Of a stretch of 64,000 nt of DNA, positions 54,067 through 61,164 are shown piece after piece. The notes under the pieces were generated by a model, which saw only the letters and a program-made list of their open reading frames with translations, was not told the DNA's origin and searched no databases. The stretch comes from Chondrinema litorale. GTDB lineage: Bacteria > Bacteroidota > Bacteroidia > Cytophagales > Flammeovirgaceae. The position numbers and the translations under genes were made by a program. Each line of letters opens with the position of its first letter. Position 1 is the first letter of the stretch. Where the stretch lies: contig NZ_CP111053.1 of the NCBI RefSeq assembly GCF_026250525.1, forward strand, positions 62,001-126,000. The letters are read 5' to 3'.

Positions 54067-57000
54067 ATGACGGACAAAGAAGATGATGGAACACAGAATA
54101 GCCGCCAAACACTACTGAAAAATTCTATCGAATTACTTCCAATGGAAGGACTCGAAAAGACCAATTTATTATTAGAAGAACAGCAATTATATTTTTGGTT
54201 AGAAAAGGGAGATCAAGATCCATTAGAAAAGAAGTGCTATTTTGTACATTGCACAGATATTAAAAACAGGCATTACTTTGTATCTAAGCCTGTAGCGCTG
54301 AAAAAACTAAATAAGTATCTCATAAAGGATTTTGAAGGCGAGCAAATGTATATGTCTGAAGTTAGCAGTGGGCTAAAGAAGATATCGAAAAAGAAAAATA
54401 CTTTTGAACCTGTTCATGTTTCAGAAATTGCCAAGATTCTAAGCGGGAAAGACTTCGAAGAACTTCAGAATCAAGAAGAAGAGCGCATGTTAGCTTACCG
54501 GTCAGATGAATTTGACTTTGAAGCCAATTTACATATTCATGCCAACTATGCCACGATTTGGTTTAATGACTCATTGATTTTCAATTTCTATGATGACCAG
54601 GAGGCCTGGCTTAAGTTAGCCGACAAACAATTAAAGAAATTTGAATTATCACCGCACGATACCGCATCTAACAGACAAAAAGAGGAAATTAAAAATGCCC
54701 TTGTAAAGTTAGATAACAGCCAGCAGGAATATAATCGCAAAAGAGATCTTTTGATAAATCACCCTGAATTAAGGCAACTGCTATTGAATGGTGACTTTTC
54801 AAGTCATTTTGACAATTTCAGAGCAGGCAAATTTGAGATTATAGATAAGGATGTAAATGAAGAAGGTGATTTTACCCTCCTCAATAGTCAGTGCCTGATC
54901 ATAAATGGAAACCTTAACGTAAAGGGCTCTCTATTAATGAAAGAAGGGCCTAAAACAGGGCTTATATTTAATGATGGGCAGGTCATAGTAACAGGTAACG
55001 TTACTGCAGAGAACCTGATCATCTCCGCTATACTCAGTCCATTATTTATAGCAGGAAAGACTACTGTAACAAATATACTTATTGATAGCCACCATATACA
55101 TGCTGCCGTCCCTCCACACGCTCACATTCTGCTACATCAGCACAAGCCAGATAACAAAAATGAGCGATATACTTACGATAAAGAAGCGACCCCTTACAAT
55201 GGTTATATCTCTGATGAAAGCATTTATCAGGAAGCAAAATACGGTTCCTCTTATGAATACAAGCCTGATTTAATCTTAGATAAGATCAAAAAAGGAGAGC
55301 AGTTTCTGGATTTCGATCAGCAGATTGAAATAGACCTCACCCCGTTAAAAATCAATGCATTTATTAACATGATGACTTACTGGGAAGATTACTACGGTAG
55401 CCTGGCTGGCTTTGAGAAGCTCGACGGGATATATGAAGACCACCAGATAAAAGAAGGCGATATATATCCTGGCGCTGGCGACTGGGTAGTAGTAGACCGC
55501 AGGAGCAAAACGGGTACTTACGGCTATAGTCATGATGGTGGCGGCATATCTCCAGTAATCATAAAAAGTCCTAAAAAACACGGCGTTAACTATAAAGAAG
55601 AGCCTATTGAAAGAAAAGTAGCTCCCATTATTTTACTAGAAAGGTATCAGTGGATTTCTGATTTATTTATAGACTGGCTCCACAGAACTACCCCATCTCC
55701 ATTTGGTCATTTTGAAGATGCCGATGACATCAACAAAAGCTATGAGGAAGAAAAAAGTGAGTTTCCTACAGATCCGCATCTTGCCTTATACTGGTTATTG
55801 CATTTTGGCTTCAGCTTAGATAAAAGATATGATGAAGTAGCTGCCATAGTAAAAGAGCATCAGCTAGACGACGAAATGTACCGTATCTACGATACCTTAA
55901 TATTCTTCGAGAACACAGATGCTTTTTATGACATCGAAATAAAGAAAAGTGAAGAAGCCAAAGAGATCTTTTTAAGAAGAAGGGCCTTTTTAGTGTTCTT
56001 TACCCAATCTCAAAGCTACAGAGGCGGTAGTGATAATCTGCAGAACTGGTGGAATTCAATAATCATGTATCCTAAAGTAGAGGACAACCTGATTACAAGA
56101 ATGCGCTGGCTGAAAAACAACCTCAAGAAGTACAACCAATGGAATGAGTTTGAGGCTCTAGTGAAAGATGATCAGAAAGACATTTGCCTACTCTCTTATG
56201 TATACGCCTGTAATCCTAACACTGAAGATAAAGCCAGCTTTGCTGACAAACTAGTCAATGAGCTCTTCACCTACAAAAATGTGTGGAAAGATGAGCACAA
56301 GAGAAAGTTTGCAGAAATTATGCTTTGGGATGTGCGTGATTTTGTTTCAGACAAAGAGGCTCTAAAAACTACAGCGGCTTTTTATTTTAATGGCAATGAA
56401 GTATCTAAAGAATATCAGGATATATTAGCCGTACTGGGTGAGCAAAATGAAAATGTAGCTGCATTAAGAGAACATATAGCTGCCATTGACCAATTCATAG
56501 AAGGCTATGATAGGTTCAAAACCCCAGCGGAAGAAAAAGCTAAAATTCAGAAAAACATATTCGATTACCTCGATGGACTAACTCCAGAAATACGCCTTGA
56601 AACATTAATGAATCTTAAAGGCAGAGATCTACAACGCATGTGCTTTGTATACCTTTGGAGGGCAGATATGGAGAATAAAAAAGAGGCATTATTACATTTA
56701 TTTGTAAACTCAAATTTTAGCGCTCATGATATAAATGAAAAGCTCTTTGGAGAAGACTTCCCTAATTTCATAAAAGGTGAGGATGATCCTAACCTGGAAA
56801 TGGCCAAAGCCCTTTTTGAAGTGGCACCTAATTTATTTGATAGTGACTACCCTTGGGAAAATTCTATAAAAAGTGCCGCTGTATTTTTCTTAACCTCAGC
56901 ACACCTGCCTTCAGTTTATGATTATTTTATGGAAAAGGTGATGGCTCCACTTACTCCAGCAGGTTACAAGAAAAAACAGGTGATTTTCTCCAGCATCTAT

Positions 57001-57303
57001 ACTACGCAATATGACACTAAGATTAATCCTTCTTTAAATTTCTCTAAAGAACAAATAGAAGGTGTATTAGAAGCCATGATAAAGCTCTTCTTAAGAGATG
57101 GAGGCAATTCTGATGCAGAAAGAGTGATATTTTATTGTCAAAACCCTGAAGCAGAAGAATGGATACGTGCCCGAATGAATGACAAAACCTGGATGAAGCA
57201 ATTCGCCTCTATTCAAACAGCATATGATCCTTTAGATGAAGAATTAGAAAGCTGTTTCGAATCTGCTTTGGAATTTATAGAAGAAGAAAAAAGTAAAGGT
57301 TAA
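54067..57303 (+). CDS. Large uncharacterised protein with central beta-helix-like segment
   Basis: 1078 residues, no signal peptide or membrane segment. Residues about 275-350 form short repeats typical of a right-handed beta-helix or bactofilin-like wall (LIINGNLNVKGSLLM, QVIVTGNVTAENLIIS, FIAGKTTVTNILID), followed by a His-rich turn (HHIHAAVPPHAHILLHQHKP). The N-terminal 250 residues are charged alpha/beta; the C-terminal 550 residues are helical, with acidic and aromatic residues, and resemble a repeat solenoid. I do not recognise the family. Codon choice looks less AT-biased than in the small genes before it, hinting at a separate origin. A TATTTTTG -7-like box lies at 54019-54026. Confidence 0.75.
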   Translation: MTDKEDDGTQNSRQTLLKNSIELLPMEGLEKTNLLLEEQQLYFWLEKGDQDPLEKKCYFVHCTDIKNRHYFVSKPVALKKLNKYLIKDFEGEQMYMSEVSSGLKKISKKKNTFEPVHVSEIAKILSGKDFEELQNQEEERMLAYRSDEFDFEANLHIHANYATIWFNDSLIFNFYDDQEAWLKLADKQLKKFELSPHDTASNRQKEEIKNALVKLDNSQQEYNRKRDLLINHPELRQLLLNGDFSSHFDNFRAGKFEIIDKDVNEEGDFTLLNSQCLIINGNLNVKGSLLMKEGPKTGLIFNDGQVIVTGNVTAENLIISAILSPLFIAGKTTVTNILIDSHHIHAAVPPHAHILLHQHKPDNKNERYTYDKEATPYNGYISDESIYQEAKYGSSYEYKPDLILDKIKKGEQFLDFDQQIEIDLTPLKINAFINMMTYWEDYYGSLAGFEKLDGIYEDHQIKEGDIYPGAGDWVVVDRRSKTGTYGYSHDGGGISPVIIKSPKKHGVNYKEEPIERKVAPIILLERYQWISDLFIDWLHRTTPSPFGHFEDADDINKSYEEEKSEFPTDPHLALYWLLHFGFSLDKRYDEVAAIVKEHQLDDEMYRIYDTLIFFENTDAFYDIEIKKSEEAKEIFLRRRAFLVFFTQSQSYRGGSDNLQNWWNSIIMYPKVEDNLITRMRWLKNNLKKYNQWNEFEALVKDDQKDICLLSYVYACNPNTEDKASFADKLVNELFTYKNVWKDEHKRKFAEIMLWDVRDFVSDKEALKTTAAFYFNGNEVSKEYQDILAVLGEQNENVAALREHIAAIDQFIEGYDRFKTPAEEKAKIQKNIFDYLDGLTPEIRLETLMNLKGRDLQRMCFVYLWRADMENKKEALLHLFVNSNFSAHDINEKLFGEDFPNFIKGEDDPNLEMAKALFEVAPNLFDSDYPWENSIKSAAVFFLTSAHLPSVYDYFMEKVMAPLTPAGYKKKQVIFSSIYTTQYDTKINPSLNFSKEQIEGVLEAMIKLFLRDGGNSDAERVIFYCQNPEAEEWIRARMNDKTWMKQFASIQTAYDPLDEELESCFESALEFIEEEKSKG

Positions 57304-57321
57304 ATGTGTGAAAACCCTAAT

Positions 57322-57351
57322 AAAAAAACCTCCGAAATGGAGGTTTTTTTA
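57322..57351. terminator. Bidirectional terminator
   Basis: AAAAACCTCC (57324-57333), loop GAAAT, GGAGGTTTTT (57339-57348), then more T. It lies between convergent genes and can serve both. Confidence 0.9.
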
Positions 57352-57382
57352 TTAACAATCTTCTTTAAATTTTTTATTGATA

Positions 57383-59020
57383 TCACTTATTTTCCACCAA
57401 TTCTTTTATCGGATTTAAATCTGCATCGTCTGGTAATGGCAGATTTAATTTCATTGAGAGTGTAGACACGATCTGGGTAATAGTGTGCGGTTCACTGGTT
57501 TCACCTTTTGGCACATTCCAGCCATACCATAAAAGCGGAACATGTGTATCTGAGCTAAAACCAGTTCCGTGAGTGGTTCCATAGGTTCTTTGGCTCATCC
57601 AACCAGAATAAAACTGGATAATGATGTCGCCAGAATTCGCGTAGTTGTAACCATTGCTCATTAAGGTAGTTAATCTGCCTTCTGTGTTATTTCCGTAGAT
57701 AGATGGTACAAATACTTCTTTTATGCCATCTGTATTTTTTAAGAAATGTGCTGCTTCGGTTACTAATTCTTTGTTTTCTAAGACTGCTTTTTCGTCTAAA
57801 TAGACATGCACACCATCAATAAATGTAACATAATCTTTGTTGCCAAACTTCTTAGATAAATGCTCGTTTAAACCTGCTTTTATATCTCCTGTTGAGTAAT
57901 AACCATGAGGCAATTTTTCTTTGTTCAAAAAATCAGGATTATCACTACCAGCATGGTCGGCAGTTAAAAACAAGATATATTCTCCTTTGCCAACTTCTTT
58001 GTCTAAGTAGTTAAGTAAAGCTTCAATGTCTTTGTCTAATCTGATGTAAGTATCTTCCAACTCTTTAGAGCGAATACCAAAGTTATGGCCTACATAGTCT
58101 GTACTAGAAAAACTAATGGTAATCATATCAGTCTCAGCACCTTTTCCCAATTTTTCTCCTTTAATAGCAGCAAAAGCTAAATTGGCTAAAAGTGTATTTC
58201 CGTAAGGTACTTGGGTGATAAGTCCAAAATTGCCATTGTCTTTTCTTAATTTTTTTAATTTATAAGGGAAAACTGATTCCTTTTTGCCTTTGTAAATTTT
58301 CTCCCACTGGCTGTCATCAGGATTGCTACCCATGTATTTTTCATCTGCCAAAAGTGGTTCCCAATCAAGATCGAGTAGAGAATCTGCTACTTCTCTTTTA
58401 TTAAATTTAACTAACCATTCTGGTAATTTATCGCCATAATATGTGCTTGAGATAAAATTGCCATTATTTGAATTGTACCAAAAAGCATGATCTGCCATGT
58501 GCCCAGCAGGAAAAATAGCACCTCTATCTTTTAATGAAATACCTATTACTTTTGACCTGGAACTGGTAGATAGTTTTAACTCGTCTGCAAAATTAGTAGT
58601 AAGCAAATTTTTTGGCGAACGAGAAAAGTAATCGAACTTATCAGAAGCAACACCTTTGTTATCAACCAACCTTTGAGTTGAATCCTCCGCACAATACACC
58701 TCTCTGTTGAGCTCTCTACTAAACCAATCGTTTGCCACAATACCATGGTTTTTTGGCGTAGTTCCACTGTAAATAGATGCGTGCCCCGGACCCGTATAAG
58801 TAGGCACATAGTTGTAATGAGTATTTTTAGCGTTGAACCCCTCTCCCATCAATCTTTTAAAACCACCATCTGTATAATTATCTTGGAATCGATACAGATA
58901 ATCGGCGCGCATCTGGTCGACTACAATGCCAACTATCAGTTTTGGTTTTTTTGAATTTTGTGCTAGTAATGATGCGCTGGCCATCAAACTTAAAGTTATA
59001 GCAATTATTAATTTCTTCAT
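57383..59020 (-). CDS. Alkaline phosphatase family protein (PafA-like)
   Basis: 545 residues from the ATG at 59020, which gives a normal signal peptide (LIIAITLSLMASASLLAQ); a longer in-frame start at 59119 would add an unlikely leader. Metal-binding VGIVVDQMRADYLYRF, nucleophile Thr in TYTGPGHASIYSG near residue 80, LTADHAGSDNP (Asp and His) near 347, and GTTHGTGFSSDTHVPLLWYG near 480 with further His and Asp. These match PafA, the calcium-activated periplasmic phosphatase of Bacteroidota, which cleaves phosphomonoesters. A TAGTTTTG -7-like element lies 45 bases upstream (59066-59073 on the minus strand). Confidence 0.9.
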   Translation of the reverse strand: MKKLIIAITLSLMASASLLAQNSKKPKLIVGIVVDQMRADYLYRFQDNYTDGGFKRLMGEGFNAKNTHYNYVPTYTGPGHASIYSGTTPKNHGIVANDWFSRELNREVYCAEDSTQRLVDNKGVASDKFDYFSRSPKNLLTTNFADELKLSTSSRSKVIGISLKDRGAIFPAGHMADHAFWYNSNNGNFISSTYYGDKLPEWLVKFNKREVADSLLDLDWEPLLADEKYMGSNPDDSQWEKIYKGKKESVFPYKLKKLRKDNGNFGLITQVPYGNTLLANLAFAAIKGEKLGKGAETDMITISFSSTDYVGHNFGIRSKELEDTYIRLDKDIEALLNYLDKEVGKGEYILFLTADHAGSDNPDFLNKEKLPHGYYSTGDIKAGLNEHLSKKFGNKDYVTFIDGVHVYLDEKAVLENKELVTEAAHFLKNTDGIKEVFVPSIYGNNTEGRLTTLMSNGYNYANSGDIIIQFYSGWMSQRTYGTTHGTGFSSDTHVPLLWYGWNVPKGETSEPHTITQIVSTLSMKLNLPLPDDADLNPIKELVENK

Positions 59021-59167
59021 TTTGTGTTTTTTATAAGCTTTAATGTAAATCGTCTTTACAAGCGCCAAAACTAATAAGAAATTCTGAAGGAAGTAACCAA
59101 CAAATTTGATCACTAGCACTTTACTCAGTAAAAAGTTTTATTGGTGAACCAGACATATATGTATTCT

Positions 59168-59198
59168 TTTGCATAAGGGCATTTTATTTATACATTTG
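59168..59198 (+). promoter_or_regulatory. Bacteroidota sigma-type promoter of the antiporter gene
   Basis: TTTG at 59168-59171 and TACATTTG at 59191-59198, exactly 19 bases apart, a full match to the Bacteroidota housekeeping consensus (TTTG-N19-TAnnTTTG). The start codon is 80 bases downstream. Confidence 0.75.
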
Positions 59199-59278
59199 AA
59201 CGGTTAATTTTTTAAACTTCGATACATGAATTTTTAAACAAAAATTCATTTGAAAACCAGCTGAATACAAATACTACC

Positions 59279-60493
59279 ATGGATGTTACCCTCACGCTCG
59301 GCTTAATATTAATAGTTGGATATTTATTGGGAAAACTGGCACATTTAATTGGGCTGCCAAAGGTATCTGGTTACATTGTAGCTGGCATTGTGCTCAACCC
59401 AAACCTCACTCCTTTTATACAAGCAGACTTCCCCGATGTAACCGAACCTGTTACAAATATCTGTTTGGCTTTTATTACTATGGAAGTGGGGAGTACACTT
59501 TCTATCTCAAAAATTAGAAAATCTGGAAAAGGCATTTTAACCATCACCATTTTTGAAGCTTTGTTTGCATTCCTGTTTGTATTAATAGGCTTTTTGCTGC
59601 TAGCCAGATTTACCGGAAATGAATCTTTAAATCTTTACTTATTACCTTTTAGTTTGTTGGTGGCTAGTTTGGCTAGCCCTACCGATCCCTCTTCTACCCT
59701 TGCGGTTGCGCACGAATACAAAGCAAAAGGAGAAGTATCGGATACGATAATGGGCGTTGCCGCTTTTGACGATGCTGTAGGGATTCTCATCTTCAGCCTT
59801 TCTACTGGCGTAGCCGTTTTGTTTCTCAATCATGCACCAAATGCTCATGTAGATATTGCCAGCATCTTTATTGAAATTGGAATTGCCATTGGCGGAGCAA
59901 TTCTTATTGGCACATTGTCGGGTTTATTATTCAACCTTTTTACTAAATATTTTAAGGTAGAAGGAGATGGTGTTTACATCATTTTAATTCTTGGATTTTT
60001 GAGTACTTGCTTTGGTACTTCTTTGTTTTTTGAAGTGGAAGAACTGATGGCAACCATGGTATTTGGGGTAATGATTGTGAACTTCAACCCAAATCAAAAA
60101 GAGATTTTTGGTGTGTTAGAAAGGTATACTGAGGAGCTTGTATTCATTTTCTTTTTTACTGTGAGTGGTATGCATCTAGACTTTTCGGTGCTATCTTCTG
60201 CCTCCTTACTCATACTGATCTTTTTTGTTTTTAGAGCTTTGGGTAAATTCTCAGGAGTTATTTTGGGAGCAACACTTACTAAAATGCCTCCAAAAGTAAA
60301 ATACTTAACAGCAGGAGGTCTCATTCCACAAGGAGGAATTGTAATTGGTTTGTCTTTACTGATGCAAAAAAACGAAGACTATAGCGAAATGGCTCCACTC
60401 ATTATCGGAACCATAATGGGTGCTACTATTTTACACGAAATCATCGGGCCATTACTAGCCAAGATGACTTTGAAAAAGGCAAATGAGATTTAA
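59279..60493 (+). CDS. CPA2-type cation:proton antiporter
   Basis: 404 residues with about 12-13 hydrophobic segments. SGYIVAGIVLNPNLTPF near residue 38, SLASPTDPSSTLAVAHEYKA near 129, and the conserved Asp pair in VAAFDDAVGILIFSL near 163 are the ion-site motifs of Na+(K+)/H+ exchangers of this family. No C-terminal TrkA domain is attached. It exports Na+ or K+ in exchange for protons, as expected in a marine organism. It is preceded by a consensus promoter. Confidence 0.9.
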   Translation: MDVTLTLGLILIVGYLLGKLAHLIGLPKVSGYIVAGIVLNPNLTPFIQADFPDVTEPVTNICLAFITMEVGSTLSISKIRKSGKGILTITIFEALFAFLFVLIGFLLLARFTGNESLNLYLLPFSLLVASLASPTDPSSTLAVAHEYKAKGEVSDTIMGVAAFDDAVGILIFSLSTGVAVLFLNHAPNAHVDIASIFIEIGIAIGGAILIGTLSGLLFNLFTKYFKVEGDGVYIILILGFLSTCFGTSLFFEVEELMATMVFGVMIVNFNPNQKEIFGVLERYTEELVFIFFFTVSGMHLDFSVLSSASLLILIFFVFRALGKFSGVILGATLTKMPPKVKYLTAGGLIPQGGIVIGLSLLMQKNEDYSEMAPLIIGTIMGATILHEIIGPLLAKMTLKKANEI

Positions 60494-60693
60494 TGAGAAT
60501 GCTTATTACTCCTTTTCTTCCATCTGATTATGTCTTTTTCTAAATCTGAATTATTGGTGTAATACCATACTTCATGTGAAAAATCTGCTGTCGGTTTAAT
60601 TCCTGTAACTTTCCAAAGGAATTGTAAGCTTTCCTTTAAGCTAATAGTTTCTTGAGGAGACCGAAAGCTATCACTCCTATCAAAATTGTAAAA
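60490..60693 (-). pseudogene. C-terminal remnant of an unidentified gene
   Basis: An open frame of 67 residues after a stop at 60694-60696, with no start codon: SPQETISLKESLQFLWKVTG, then IKPTADFSHEVWYYTNNSDL, ending RWKKRSNKHSH. The composition is clearly protein-like. It overlaps the antiporter stop region by four bases on the opposite strand. Family not recognised; the 5' part is missing, so it is a decayed gene. Confidence 0.45.
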
Positions 60694-60696
60694 TTA

Positions 60697-61016
60697 TTGA
60701 ACTACAATTAGGTGTTTATTAATCACACTACCACTAATTTTTTCTTTTGATTTCTTACAGGATGTATAGAATTCTCTTCATTGATTATCTATCCTCACGC
60801 CAACAATGATTTGAACCAAAAAAAGGTTGTTCAAGACAAAATCTTCTTGGAAAAATTCAATTTCTTAACGGAAAAATCCTGAATATAACAACATGAAAAA
60901 TTTTATGAAATTTCTGTGACTTTCAACCTTTTACACGTCTATCATTCATCATTTTTAACCTATTAAATATATGAAAAAAACTTTTACAAAAACCACTGTA
61001 TTTGATACAGTTTTTA
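60697..61016. other. Intergenic region
   Basis: About 320 AT-rich bases with no recognisable ORF or terminator, leading into the repeat-rich leader at 61017-61137. Confidence 0.4.
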
Positions 61017-61137
61017 TATCGGAAATAAGTACATTTACTAGTCCCCCCATGTATATAGGAGGCTTTACTAGCTTTCTTTCGACCTGTAATTTACAGAACT
61101 ACAATCACACCGATTTACTAGCATTTTTTTTCCGATA
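61017..61137 (+). promoter_or_regulatory. Repeat-rich leader with three TTTACTAG boxes and a closing inverted repeat
   Basis: TTTACTAG occurs at 61034-61041, 61064-61071 and 61114-61121, 30 and 50 bases apart, so all lie on about the same DNA face. The block is enclosed by a perfect 9-base inverted repeat, TATCGGAAA (61017-61025) and TTTCCGATA (61129-61137). Between the first two boxes a run of six C faces AGGAGG, and CTAGT/ACTAG can pair, allowing a local hairpin. Either a multi-site operator or a structured leader RNA ahead of the gene at 61165. Confidence 0.5.
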
Positions 61138-61164
61138 ACCTCACATTTTTTTAACTGAAGCCTT

